A stretch of 64,000 nt of DNA from NCBI GenBank assembly GCA_900618425.1, contig UZAN01039671.1, positions 41,305-105,304 of the forward strand, given 5' to 3'. A model generated the notes under the pieces. The model saw only the letters and a list, made by a program, of their open reading frames with translations. It was not told the DNA's origin and ran no database searches. The translations under genes and the position numbers were made by a program. Below, piece by piece: positions 58,701 to 61,701 of this stretch; position 1 is the stretch's first letter, and the number at the start of each line of letters is the position of its first letter. This DNA is from Echinostoma caproni (Eukaryota > Platyhelminthes > Trematoda > Plagiorchiida > Echinostomatidae).

Positions 58701-60296
58701 CCACATGCACCGACCTCTAAAGGGAACCGACATTTAATCACAATGGAATGTGTTGCGATATCTTCATTTTGAGCGTTATCTAATCCTTTTGATTAACAAA
58801 AGAAAGATAGTCATCTAACTTGCTGATACCCGCCAATCACTTCCACGGTAATTTTCTTCCGTACGTTTTCAGAGACCCTCAAAGTGCAAAACGAGACAAG
58901 TAAGTTTAAGTGCCCGAACTACCATACTTATGTTTCGCCACTCAAGTTCTCTCGTTCTTCCCAAACGGAAATACCAATAATGAAATATAACTCATCACAA
59001 TGAAAAGCAAATTAGAAGAGGGGGAACACAAAACATTTACGTATCTAATGAAGCACGAAGGGCGTCTACGCTTGAGATGTTGAAATTGATAAGTAGTATG
59101 TGGAAATTTTTTATCATAACCATATTTGTACTTGTGTGGAGAAGCGGAACAAGAAAAGGTTAGCTGATCCGCAAAAGTGCAGCAAATGACAGAGTTGAAC
59201 CAAAGTAAATCCATTAAGTCATCAAACGAACGGGAGGTGCTTCCCTAACAAAGTTATACAGTCAGTTCCCCTCAGAGCAGCGAAAGGATAATCTACCAGG
59301 ATAGTAGAGCATCCACCAAGGAGAGTTTGGCGTCTAACGGATCCGAGCTTTAGTCACGACCACTCACCCGACACATAATGGATTGCAAAGAATGTGACAA
59401 ACATAGGGACGCCTTTTGTATCTTGATCTGCCTTTAAGAGTAGCCGCCGAAACAGCTATCATTCGACTTTAAAAGCCCGATTTATGTAAACAGACCACAT
59501 TTGTGGCCAGCCTCGCGCTGCCCCCTGGTGGATGTGTCACTGTTCTTTTTCTCTCCTCACCCCACCCCTGAACTGATCCCACTCCCTGCCCCCATGCTCA
59601 ATCCGGTTCCAATTAGTGATCTTTAATTTTCGTACTGATTGCTTTTAACACATCAGGAGTGTATCGAAAAATCAATGCGCTATGAGTTGTTTTTTTTTGC
59701 AAATGTTATAAAATTACTAACCCGTCCTCAGAAACGTCATCCACGGTAACCAAAACGTCGACAAATATAATTCCCTACCGAAATCGTTGTGTTATTAACA
59801 TTATAACATTCACAATTTGTATTGCATGATTTCTCTTCCCCGTGTGTTTTTCACCCCTGTCAGTTTTTTAACCCAACATCATCTGAATGTATGTACACTG
59901 CGGATGAGATTACCACGAAAGAGTTCAATTCAACACATCCTGTGATCCTGTGATGCTTCTTCCCGCTCTCATGCAGATATGGAGCATTTAAGATGTACTC
60001 CACAGCCACTAATCAGTTCCATCATTCGACAAATTTGGGTCTTTAGAATGATCCGAATGAAATGCAAAATACTTTGGATTTATTTCGAAAGCAATCAAAT
60101 TGTCTTAAAGAATAAATGGAAAATGAAGGATTTGATTGATTGGGACAAATGTTAGGCAGCTATGTCATTTGGTCAAATTGCTACTCGTCTAGAGCGTACA
60201 CTCGAGAACTTTCAAACAAACGGTGTACAAGCAGCTTGCTTGGAGTGATGTTTTGGTTTTTTGCAATTTTTTTCAGGTTTGCCTAGTTACGCTTGA
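9..60296 (+). CDS. Micro-exon gene (MEG), whole transcription unit, secreted Cys-rich protein
   Basis: Seen: a signal-peptide-like first exon, about 36 internal exons of 12-48 nt, and a terminal exon with a stop codon, all on the plus strand over 60 kb. Every exon is a multiple of three, mostly 27 nt, and every one is open with phase-1 introns. No split codon at any consecutive junction makes a stop. Peptides are rich in Cys, Ser, Gly, Pro and Asn, with no recognisable globular domain. Family knowledge: flatworm MEGs have a 5' signal-peptide exon followed by tandem symmetric micro-exons, and exon skipping yields secreted variant proteins. Inference: this is a MEG with an unusually long array, about 327 residues if all confident exons are used. 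The transcription start lies left of the window. The exact exon set is a reading by eye, and a few members may be wrong or missing. It could be two adjacent genes, but the shared phase argues for one. Confidence 0.82.
124..329. other. Assembly gap (206 N)
   Basis: A run of N inside the first intron of the MEG. An extra 5' micro-exon could be hidden here. The flanks show no shared overlap that would allow closing it by eye. Confidence 0.99.
765..776 (+). CDS. MEG micro-exon, 12 nt (WNI)
   Basis: Acceptor ccattgcctaattttag, donor TTT|GTAAGT. Phase-1 reading CA-TGG-AAC-ATT-T gives Trp-Asn-Ile. The exon sequence resembles that at 3165-3176 (both CRTGGAA), suggesting exon duplication. Confidence 0.7.
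1539..1559 (+). CDS. Possible MEG micro-exon, 21 nt (AFGAAT)
   Basis: Acceptor gtggtaattcag, donor CTG|GTAGGC. Open only in phase 1 among sensible readings (phase 0 starts with TAG). The signals are weaker than in neighbouring exons. Confidence 0.3.
1784..1855 (-). repeat. Family A SINE-like fragment, inverted arm
   Basis: Its reverse complement matches 2020-2092 (shared agctgtccggtgcttcc...tcagctcacg...gaattcatcat, with scattered mismatches). Together with the next copy it forms a head-to-head inverted pair. Confidence 0.75.
1905..2092 (+). repeat. tRNA-derived SINE-like repeat, family A
   Basis: Starts gatcagctgcccggt. It has an A-box-like gccgaaagggtagt and a B-box-like gggttcaatcccc, then a body with gctgtccagtgcttcccagc. 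A second copy lies at 47118-47285. The pol III box layout supports a SINE head. It is not a functional tRNA because no acceptor stem closes it. Confidence 0.75.
2504..2515 (+). CDS. MEG micro-exon, 12 nt (CSQ)
   Basis: Strong pyrimidine acceptor cacgttctgtctttag, donor AAC|GTAAGT. Phase-1 reading CT-TGT-TCC-CAA-C gives Cys-Ser-Gln. Confidence 0.75.
3165..3176 (+). CDS. MEG micro-exon, 12 nt (WNC)
   Basis: Acceptor gcgtttctttttttaaatacag, donor GTC|GTAAGT, both strong. Phase-1 peptide Trp-Asn-Cys, close to the WNI of 765-776. Confidence 0.78.
5332..5358 (+). CDS. Possible MEG micro-exon, 27 nt (SILVRNTF)
   Basis: Acceptor aatcctattggcatag, donor TCT|GTAAAA. It has the modal length and is open in phase 1. 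The donor is sub-optimal. Confidence 0.3.
5755..5766 (+). CDS. Possible MEG micro-exon, 12 nt (QNK)
   Basis: Good acceptor gacctccgtgaaccttcag, donor AAAG|GTTAGT. Open in phase 1. The GTTAGT donor is less typical of the series. Confidence 0.33.
6454..6465 (+). CDS. MEG micro-exon, 12 nt (LPL)
   Basis: Acceptor cctgtctgattctttacag, donor TGA|GTAAGT. Phase 0 would end in TGA. Phase 1 reads TA-TTA-CCA-CTG-A, Leu-Pro-Leu. This exon helps fix the register of the gene. Confidence 0.72.
   Translation, partial: YYH
6685..6696 (+). CDS. MEG micro-exon, 12 nt (GNP)
   Basis: Acceptor gaaacctattttatcctag, donor CAC|GTGAGT. Phase-1 peptide Gly-Asn-Pro. Only 219 nt after the previous exon. Confidence 0.75.
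8010..8490 (+). repeat. Dispersed GC-richer repeat, family E, copy 1
   Basis: Shares ordered motifs with 16690-17150: actaccagtggt, a tcactttRgtgg block, gctatttgagRcgctYggt and a cattttgcgagg/catttctagagg block. It is more GC-rich than its surroundings. Probably a fragment of a transposable element of unknown class. Confidence 0.6.
8793..8819 (+). CDS. Possible MEG micro-exon, 27 nt (EMIHSTEV)
   Basis: Acceptor gggaagccttccag has a poor tract. Donor TAC|GTACGT lies in a GTACGTACGT run. Modal length and open in phase 1, otherwise weak. Confidence 0.25.
10964..10993 (+). CDS. MEG micro-exon, 30 nt (LCCPPPCTH)
   Basis: Very strong acceptor cttgcgataattttttacag, donor ATA|GTGAGT. The phase-1 peptide carries three Cys around a Pro-Pro-Pro, like the Cys/Pro-rich exon that follows. 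Confidence 0.8.
11577..11985 (-). repeat. tRNA-related repeat, family C, copy 1
   Basis: 11640-11800 is the reverse of the tRNA-like head and body (gaccgacaaagaccacaggacagctgt appears in inverse of the plus copies). The junction gtcatcaccttgcgcgaatggct at about 11800 is shared with 44040. 11840-11985 matches the tail at 56155-56280 (accgggcactcctgg / accaggcactcttga). The copy is diverged and rearranged. Confidence 0.65.
12921..12968 (+). CDS. MEG exon, 48 nt (Cys-rich)
   Basis: Acceptor ttcttatattcccacatgtttgag, donor ACC|GTGAGT. The phase-1 peptide APTNCPCTCSPNCHH has four Cys in a C-x-C-x-C-x3-C array. It is the longest internal exon here, slightly above the usual 36-nt MEG ceiling. Confidence 0.72.
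13322..13470 (-). repeat. tRNA-related SINE, family B, copy 1
   Basis: Contains gtgggattcgaacacac (reverse of a B box), ggtggtaatttggtgacgttaccacc and the end motif agcggccaatcaaggggctgcc. The same ordered blocks occur at 57886 and 63718 (minus) and 33924 (plus). Confidence 0.75.
13900..13926 (+). CDS. MEG micro-exon, 27 nt (SPDLSVFR)
   Basis: Acceptor cctaacattttgtctacag, donor GAG|GTAGGT. Open in phase 1. Confidence 0.75.
14868..15374 (-). mobile_element. Penelope-like element, C-terminal GIY-YIG endonuclease remnant
   Basis: A 168-codon open frame. Residues 51-53 (VIY) and 63-67 (YVGRT) match the two strands of a GIY-YIG nuclease, followed by an Arg and by EH at 77-78. LAEAVAI near 141 and an Asn at 158 match the distal motif. 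The segment before it (residues 1-48) resembles the linker between reverse transcriptase and endonuclease in Penelope-like elements. No reverse transcriptase is visible upstream on the minus strand, so this is a 5'-truncated copy. Its key nuclease residues are still readable, suggesting a fairly recent insertion compared with the LINE debris nearby. A free-standing GIY-YIG gene is less likely. Confidence 0.8.
16690..17150 (+). repeat. Dispersed GC-richer repeat, family E, copy 2
   Basis: Same motif order as 8010-8490, including actaccagtggtcag, ctcccactttagtgg and gctatttgaggcgcttggtc. Overlapping open frames (16340-16828, 16832-17029) are incidental. Confidence 0.6.
18143..18169 (+). CDS. 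MEG micro-exon, 27 nt (QCNGPCDQ)
   Basis: Acceptor ttccgccttcttattcacag, donor AAT|GTGAGT. The phase-1 peptide has a C-x3-C pair. Confidence 0.8.
18845..18871 (+). CDS. MEG micro-exon, 27 nt (CQVQSCIP)
   Basis: Acceptor gcttactattttcaataacag, donor CTG|GTACGT. The phase-1 peptide again has two Cys, spaced C-x4-C. Confidence 0.8.
19114..19474 (+). other. Unassigned open frame behind a good acceptor
   Basis: A 3' splice-like site (tcagttttttacaaatccag) is followed by a 116-codon frame ending in TAA at 19474. The peptide contains LHGWLNGLRIRRKYESTDAD and matches no family I recognise. Read in MEG phase 1 the same acceptor leads to LSCGLGYTY and a stop after about 24 codons, so it could also be an alternative terminal exon. 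No start codon or donor supports a separate gene. Confidence 0.22.
21375..21391. repeat. (TG)n microsatellite
   Basis: About eight TG units. Confidence 0.9.
21833..21872. repeat. TA-rich microsatellite
   Basis: Imperfect TA/TATATA run. Confidence 0.85.
21985..22130 (-). repeat. Family C tail fragment
   Basis: Matches the left part of the copy at 56155: cccattcgattgttgagaagcaccaggcact in mild divergence, then gtgtcactccttag and gataaccggcaaata. Truncated before the tRNA-like head. Confidence 0.65.
22215..22350 (-). repeat. tRNA-like repeat, family D, inverted arm
   Basis: The reverse complement starts ttcgaatgtgaaaagatcag, then a tRNA-like block at 22231-22313 with gagctacgaggcc and a B box in ggaacccac. 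It pairs with 22448-22575. Confidence 0.75.
22448..22575 (+). repeat. tRNA-like repeat, family D, near-perfect cloverleaf
   Basis: 22486-22566 can fold as a cloverleaf: acceptor GGCCTCG / CGAGGCC (7 pairs), D arm GCTC / GAGC, T arm GTGGG-TTCGAAT-CCCAC. The anticodon-position loop is GTACAAA (ACA) and the variable region is about 14 nt. A and B boxes are intact. The flank upstream is shared with other copies, so I call it a repeat, not a cellular tRNA gene. Confidence 0.7.
22650..22805 (+). repeat. tRNA-related repeat, family C, copy 3
   Basis: Starts cgatcgaccgtgtggctcag and has a B-box-like cgattcgagtcctgacag, then agctgtctagtactcc and the 3' end acatttctattgcattt. Matches 44060-44228 and 56295-56445. 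Confidence 0.75.
23860..24240 (+). mobile_element. RTE-like non-LTR retrotransposon, 3' coding remnant
   Basis: With frame changes and stops the plus strand reads TRLALANL-HLWRWHDLSLPVKE and then MLYSLETCSLR, the post-reverse-transcriptase motif (K.R.A...L..LWR..D, LLYG.ETW) of RTE-type LINEs. Several frameshifts and stops show an old, dead copy. Confidence 0.65.
24809..24835 (+). CDS. MEG micro-exon, 27 nt (FSEYTNGP)
   Basis: Acceptor aaatttattcaatcaacag, donor CAC|GTAAGT. Phase 2 placement would hit TAG at once. Phase 1 is open. Confidence 0.75.
25500..25544 (+). CDS. Possible MEG exon, 45 nt, containing a CA microsatellite
   Basis: Acceptor gatttttcaatcgtggttcag, near-consensus donor CAG|GTGAGT. 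The phase-1 peptide LRVQQNNTHTHGIS is open. A (CA)7 tract makes up the middle, so the His/Thr stretch could vary in length between alleles, in steps that keep frame only when three CA units change. Confidence 0.42.
27197..27223 (+). CDS. MEG micro-exon, 27 nt (SSGCSSCS)
   Basis: Acceptor atttttcctgttatcag, donor CAG|GTAGGT. First member of the C-x2-C cluster. Its core CTCTGGATGT is identical to that of 30993-31019. Confidence 0.82.
27880..27891 (+). CDS. MEG micro-exon, 12 nt (CHG)
   Basis: Strong acceptor ttgattttgtcctcttcag, donor GGG|GTACGT. Phase-1 peptide Cys-His-Gly. Confidence 0.7.
28386..28412 (+). CDS. MEG micro-exon, 27 nt (CSACTSSS)
   Basis: Acceptor cacttttgttccttctag, donor CAC|GTACGT. 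The phase-1 peptide has C-x2-C like its neighbours. Phase 2 placement would meet TAG. Internal AGs at 28391-28392 and 28403-28404 are ignored as acceptors because they break the length rule. Confidence 0.78.
29743..29769 (+). CDS. MEG micro-exon, 27 nt (YCGGSGRS)
   Basis: Acceptor atctccttctttactcttttag (very strong), donor CAG|GTAAGC. Gly/Ser-rich with one Cys. Confidence 0.85.
30010..30420 (-). mobile_element. RTE-like LINE, C-terminal remnant
   Basis: The minus strand reads LRCLRHVLRMPPDRLPRRAL, then after a frame change RLGQICLVGLPCWGPRDHSH and RWLATLSDMARCR. This is the typical C-terminal tail of fluke RTE-type LINEs (RLRWLGHVLRMP...; GWGPRD..RWL.TL.DMA). At least one frameshift, no upstream reverse transcriptase. 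It lies antisense inside a MEG intron. Confidence 0.8.
30993..31019 (+). CDS. MEG micro-exon, 27 nt (CSGCQNQA)
   Basis: Acceptor ttctgcattgttcccatatgcag, donor CAC|GTGAGT. C-x2-C exon, sister of 27197-27223 and 32308-32334. Confidence 0.85.
31487..31513 (+). CDS. MEG micro-exon, 27 nt (CGEFHNQC)
   Basis: Acceptor ctctttttcccctacacag (very strong), donor GCT|GTAAGT. Two Cys at the ends of the block. Confidence 0.85.
32007..32024 (+). CDS. MEG micro-exon, 18 nt (YNQYG)
   Basis: Acceptor acatttatacttccaattag, donor GCT|GTAAGA. Open in phase 1. Tyr/Asn/Gln composition fits the array. Confidence 0.55.
32308..32334 (+). CDS. MEG micro-exon, 27 nt (CSGSSVQN)
   Basis: Acceptor cccctaattttctgaacacag, donor ATG|GTGAGA. 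Related to 30993-31019 with the second Cys replaced by Ser. Confidence 0.8.
33292..33318 (+). CDS. MEG micro-exon, 27 or 24 nt with tandem acceptor (GCGCPSTS)
   Basis: The 3' splice site is tatagcag, a NAGNAG arrangement. The first AG gives 27 nt, the second (33293-33294) gives 24 nt starting at 33295. Donor CGT|GTAAGT. The phase-1 peptide of the long form holds C-x-C. Both forms keep frame, so splicing may toggle one residue. Confidence 0.82.
33924..34066 (+). repeat. tRNA-related SINE, family B, plus copy
   Basis: gctggctcggtggtagaatctcc (A-box region), gtgtttgaatctcacc (B-box region), then gcagccctctgaatggcaacttcc. The only plus-oriented copy of this family in the window. Confidence 0.75.
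34695..34830 (-). CDS. Candidate conventional exon on the opposite strand, unknown gene
   Basis: On the minus strand a strong acceptor (gatttttcttttcag) is followed by 136 nt with a continuous frame and a good donor (TTG|GTGAGG). The peptide begins IAITEFMPHIRG and ends NVTLVVSDSTNIG. Its composition looks like real protein (Trp, Pro, balanced charge), with an in-frame stop just before the acceptor. I do not recognise the family. It sits in a MEG intron (33319-35078), so it would be a nested antisense gene or an old exon fragment. No partner exon was identified. Confidence 0.4.
35079..35090 (+). CDS. MEG micro-exon, 12 nt (CCP)
   Basis: Acceptor cattatcccttttatttgtag (very strong), donor CAG|GTATGT. 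Phase-1 peptide Cys-Cys-Pro. If it is skipped, the T ending at 33318 meets GA at 37730 and creates TGA. Confidence 0.8.
35091..37729 (+). other. Intron without identified features
   Basis: Holds a short GA run at 36801-36815 and a weak 12-nt exon candidate (35374-35385, NCQ, poor acceptor). Open frames of 60-93 codons show no family resemblance. Confidence 0.5.
37730..37765 (+). CDS. MEG micro-exon, 36 nt (VPGNSRWMFGP)
   Basis: Acceptor gttttattatccctttccacag (very strong), donor CAA|GTACGT. Its first half (YGCCAGGAAATTCAA) resembles the 32308 exon (TTCAGGAAGTTCAG), pointing to common descent with a 3' extension. Confidence 0.78.
37766..39818 (+). other. Intron without identified features
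   Basis: Two short similar segments (gaactgactatctttcggaatt at about 38238 and gaactgactatccttcggaatt at about 38693) suggest a small internal duplication. Nothing else supported, except the possible alternative first exon ending at 39845. Confidence 0.45.
39819..39845 (+). CDS. MEG micro-exon, 27 nt (GTACSYDP)
   Basis: Acceptor cattctctccgtgcattgtccag, donor CAA|GTACGT. Open in phase 1. The frame is also open upstream through the intron to an ATG at 39692. Confidence 0.78.
40757..40792 (+). CDS. MEG micro-exon, 36 nt (IAAIREAAMDC)
   Basis: Acceptor ggtcattactaatctatctag, donor GTT|GTGAGT. The phase-1 peptide is Ala-rich and ends in Cys, likely helical. Confidence 0.72.
41326..41352 (+). 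CDS. MEG micro-exon, 27 nt (YASSPCDD)
   Basis: Acceptor cattctacatcgattttcag, donor ATC|GTAAGT. Open in phase 1. Confidence 0.8.
41477..41503 (+). CDS. MEG micro-exon, 27 or 24 nt with tandem acceptor (DSSLSFWE)
   Basis: The 3' splice site is catcaagtag. The AG at 41475-41476 gives 27 nt, the AG at 41478-41479 gives 24 nt. Donor AAT|GTGAGT. Phase 0 of the long form begins with TAG, phase 1 is open. The polypyrimidine tract is modest. Confidence 0.62.
41504..43659 (+). other. Intron with family D debris
   Basis: Contains the degenerate inverted family D pair at 43270-43395 and a weak 27-nt candidate at 42007-42033 (TLSNTQRT, purine-rich acceptor). A hydrophobic minus-strand frame at 41636-41842 is not recognisable. 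Confidence 0.45.
43270..43395. repeat. Degenerate family D inverted pair
   Basis: 43270-43300 is a minus fragment (ggtctcgatgggagtcgaaccc). 43305-43395 is a plus copy starting ttcgaatgggaaaagatcggtgc with a shortened tRNA-like part. Confidence 0.6.
43660..43686 (+). CDS. MEG micro-exon, 27 nt (PFRGVIYD)
   Basis: Acceptor cataaccttctctactacag, donor ACT|GTAAGT. Both other registers contain TGA. Only phase 1 is open, which makes this a key exon for the reading frame. Confidence 0.82.
43785..44228. repeat. Family C head-to-head inverted pair
   Basis: 43785-44050 is the minus unit with its tail. 44060-44228 is the plus unit (B box gtggttcgagtccgg). The arms share the block cgacaaagagcactggacagctgttt and its complement aacagctgtccaatgctctttg. 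It could fold into a long hairpin. The junction is also present at about 11800, so the pair may have moved as one element. Confidence 0.78.
44853..44879 (+). CDS. MEG micro-exon, 27 nt (ISAVNQMI)
   Basis: Acceptor atgttttgttttttttgcag, donor TAG|GTAAGA. Phase 0 starts TAA and phase 2 placement meets TAG. Phase 1 is open. Confidence 0.82.
45733..45774 (+). CDS. MEG exon, 42 nt (TPPPLKSSGIPEK)
   Basis: Acceptor ttcttattttgtttgtag, donor AAAA|GTATGT. Pro-rich, no Cys, unlike the upstream cluster. The unspliced frame 45620-45880 covers it by coincidence. Confidence 0.75.
46448..46860 (+). repeat. Dispersed repeat, family F, copy 1, with (TG)n
   Basis: Aligns with 61560-61990: caggcaggaaggcc..ggctcaagcgtcacac, ccaatcagcgaggaaagttcaaaactaacacc, ctgattgg, gatcagccaatcaatc, gaccacag. 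In this copy the (TG) tract at 46665-46704 is expanded while the GGCA/GGCT site is short. Confidence 0.7.
46665..46704. repeat. (TG)n microsatellite
   Basis: About 20 uninterrupted TG units inside the family F repeat. Confidence 0.95.
47118..47285 (+). repeat. tRNA-derived SINE-like repeat, family A, copy 2
   Basis: gatcagctgcccggtgaccgagggggtag, then gggttccatcctgggttgggcc and acggctgtccagtgtgtcctagctgttcac. Matches 1905-2070. Confidence 0.75.
47464..47475 (+). CDS. MEG micro-exon, 12 nt (GKL)
   Basis: Acceptor tttcttccatttctcccttcag (very strong), donor TGT|GTAAGT. Phase-1 peptide Gly-Lys-Leu. Confidence 0.75.
48040..49858 (+). mobile_element. CR1/Jockey-like LINE, internally deleted remnant
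   Basis: Order of domains: an apurinic endonuclease end (MGGFNCPNF near 48095; TRFEAGHVPSTLDLVLTND near 48210; SPLGRNDHVVLKFNY near 48305), then a deletion of the N-terminal reverse transcriptase, then the catalytic block SILGPRLFCIYNDL and FADN near 48490-48570, then the thumb (VRSHTEYTVQVWNPW near 48900) and the C-terminal end (FAVTACSLWNSLP, VELFKSQLDKAL near 49740-49850). The catalytic FADD is FADN, and frameshifts separate the pieces, so the copy is dead. Nearest relatives are CR1/Jockey-superfamily LINEs. It lies in the MEG intron 47476-50105, same strand. Confidence 0.85.
49175..49679. other. Assembly gap (505 N), probably false
   Basis: The 15 bases just left (49160-49174) are identical to the first 15 bases on the right (49680-49694), both tcagggaacatccac. 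Overlapping them restores an uninterrupted LINE reading frame across the site. Confidence 0.85.
50106..50132 (+). CDS. MEG micro-exon, 27 nt (PGCVALGQ)
   Basis: Acceptor gttccaaatccctctttctgcag (very strong), donor AAG|GTAAGG. First exon after the LINE insertion. Confidence 0.83.
50133..52504 (+). other. Intron without identified features
   Basis: Very AT-rich 3' part (52,080-52,440). Open frames up to 110 codons show no recognisable motif. Confidence 0.5.
52509..52661. repeat. Family D palindromic pair
   Basis: The left arm 52509-52565 (gtccagtagcctcgg...tgtaca) and right arm 52604-52661 (tgtacaag...actggac) are inverted copies, with a 40-nt loop containing actcagctggtagagcg. Even the outermost bases are complementary, so this looks like a palindromic unit and not two separate insertions. 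Confidence 0.8.
52871..52897 (+). CDS. MEG micro-exon, 27 nt (YSLVSHLR)
   Basis: Acceptor actttttatctattctttcaaaag, donor GAG|GTGAGT. Open in phase 1. It lies 210 nt after the palindromic family D repeat. Confidence 0.75.
53021..53050 (+). repeat. 10-bp tandem triplication
   Basis: Three head-to-tail copies of acgagtgtct (the middle one acgagtgact). Confidence 0.9.
54382..54395 (+). CDS. Possible alternative terminal exon (EAR, stop)
   Basis: Acceptor catctttttcatcaacttttcctacag is excellent. Phase 1 reads TT-GAA-GCG-AGA-TAG. Without a good in-frame donor it would serve as a 3' terminal exon. Confidence 0.35.
54731..54754 (+). CDS. MEG micro-exon, 24 nt (MAACGDM)
   Basis: Acceptor tttatcgtaattctcaaacag, donor TGA|GTGAGT. 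Phase 0 ends in TGA, phase 1 is open. Confidence 0.68.
   Translation, partial: LWQRVAT
55793..55828. repeat. TA-rich microsatellite
   Basis: Imperfect (TA)n run. Confidence 0.85.
56069..56089 (+). CDS. MEG micro-exon, 21 nt (LDEHRV)
   Basis: Acceptor gggatggtttcttttccatag (very strong), donor TCG|GTAAGT. Charged, no Cys. Confidence 0.8.
56155..56445 (+). repeat. tRNA-related repeat, family C, copy 5
   Basis: The tail part at 56155-56285 matches 21985 and 43785. The plus head at 56295 has a B box gtttcgagtcctgacag, then the body cagctgtccagtgctctttgttg and end catctccatcgcatttga. One of the best preserved copies. Confidence 0.75.
57741..57764 (+). CDS. MEG micro-exon, 24 nt (IHALQMN)
   Basis: Acceptor caccacatttttcccttttag (very strong), donor ACC|GTGAGT. 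Phase 0 contains TGA, phase 1 is open. Confidence 0.8.
57886..58036 (-). repeat. tRNA-related SINE, family B, copy 3
   Basis: gtgagattcgaacccacg (reverse B box), tgataccaccgggtcaccactg (reverse A region), aaagggctgccgtgcaacatac at the 3' end. Inserted about 120 nt after the 57741 exon. Confidence 0.78.
58300..58319. repeat. (CA)n microsatellite
   Basis: About nine CA units. Confidence 0.9.
58873..58899 (+). CDS. MEG micro-exon, 27 nt (TLKVQNET)
   Basis: Acceptor aattttcttccgtacgttttcag, donor CAA|GTAAGT. Open in phase 1. Last 27-nt exon of the array. Confidence 0.82.
60277..60296 (+). CDS. MEG terminal coding exon (LPSYA, stop)
   Basis: Very strong acceptor gttttttgcaatttttttcag. Phase 1 reads GT-TTG-CCT-AGT-TAC-GCT-TGA, a short C-terminus. 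About 250 nt of 3' UTR-like sequence follows to AATAAA. The competing view is that the true end is further on, since a good 12-nt micro-exon lies at 60872. Confidence 0.55.
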
Positions 60297-60542
60297 AAGT
60301 ATCCGAGCAGAAATAACCAGTTTAGACATAATTCGCAAACCAAAAAGTAAAATAACAGGGAAATTGCTTTTCTTTTTCACATGCAAGCAAGTCATCTTCG
60401 TTTTCATAGGAACTCAATCCATACGCTTCAAAAACGGTGCCTAAATTCGCACATAGTTTGGAAACATTGGGACACCGACTCCATCAACTAGCATAAATTT
60501 AATCTGTCTTATCAGTAAAATCCTATGAATCATTGCACACAA

Positions 60543-60548
60543 AATAAA
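60543..60548 (+). terminator. Polyadenylation signal AATAAA
   Basis: Canonical hexamer about 250 nt after the putative MEG stop codon. The assignment depends on the terminal exon being right. Confidence 0.45.
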
Positions 60549-60871
60549 GAATAACGAGAGTAGAAGATGAATGCATCGTGAAACAATAAGAGAAGTAACA
60601 TAGTAAGGTGAACTTACATTTCAGTCTCCTTGACTGACGCCTTGACGCCGAGTTTGCACCTGCACCTCAAAAAACGATAGTTTTCAAGTTGATTATCACA
60701 AAACAATTGCGTCTAAAATTATTCATCAATTAAAGCTATGCCCATGTGCTTGATGATAGAATGTATGTAAATCGGAACGTATTTATACGAATTCGAAAGA
60801 GAAGTTGAGGTCTAAATCGCCCATATATTGGCGCTCCGTACTCCATCATCTTTATTTATTGTACTCATCAG

Positions 60872-60883
60872 GAAAAGCAGTTG
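60872..60883 (+). CDS. MEG micro-exon, 12 nt (KAV), possibly past the main end
   Basis: Acceptor atctttatttattgtactcatcag, donor TTG|GTAAGT. Phase-1 peptide Lys-Ala-Val. If used, the mRNA must bypass the 60277 exon and end later, for example at the acceptor tgcttgtttcaatag near 60998, where phase 1 reads SRRSRSLFLD then a stop. Confidence 0.5.
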
Positions 60884-61559
60884 GTAAGTCAACGCCGTTC
60901 TGAATGAATGATGGCAAGATAAAAACAACCAGATAGATGAACTTGCATCTAAACCCAATTGTTATATTGTTATTCTCAAATGCTTGTTTCAATAGATTCT
61001 CGACGTAGTCGGAGTTTGTTTTTAGACTGAAATTCGTCTTACTTGAGAAATACTAAATGTAAACTGCTAATTAAAACGACGACATGGTATGGATGGATAC
61101 ATCACGCCCATCGTGCTCCCTTGCGTCCACCGACTGGTCGGAATCTCGATCCCAATAAATACAACTCTCTTTTTCGTGAATCTAGTCTATCAGTCAGACA
61201 TCAAAGTCCAAAGAAGCGTCAACAGAAGTTATTGTTCCTCATTGAAAACTTCTCGTATCGTAAAAATCATTTCTTCAAGCCGCTTTTTTAGTCATAAATG
61301 GACATATTTGCGCTGCAAGTAACAGACTATCCGAATGTTTTCACTGCAATCTTTCTCAAATTCTCCAAGAACCGTTAGACTGAAAACCCGCATTTATTTA
61401 TGGTCACCTTAAACACTAAGCGTCACTTATCATCACTGAGTTACCTCAAATCCTTCACTAATCTTGTGTAATTCCACGTGAGAAATACGGTAAATTGATC
61501 ATTATTAGTATCATTATCCTGTTTGATTGGGTAAGCAATCATGCAGTGAACTGGGCAGT

Positions 61560-61652
61560 ATGCTTATTTGTCGTAGCCAGTCTGTAAGCCGGTGTGCTAG
61601 CACGGGGGCACAAACACGTAAACGGTCAGTTAGGCAGTCAGGCAGGCAGGCA

Positions 61653-61701
<49 letters not shown>

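Noticed and set aside
60223..60444. 73-codon frame over the terminal exon
   Set aside because: It is the wrong register for the micro-exon gene and has no family resemblance.
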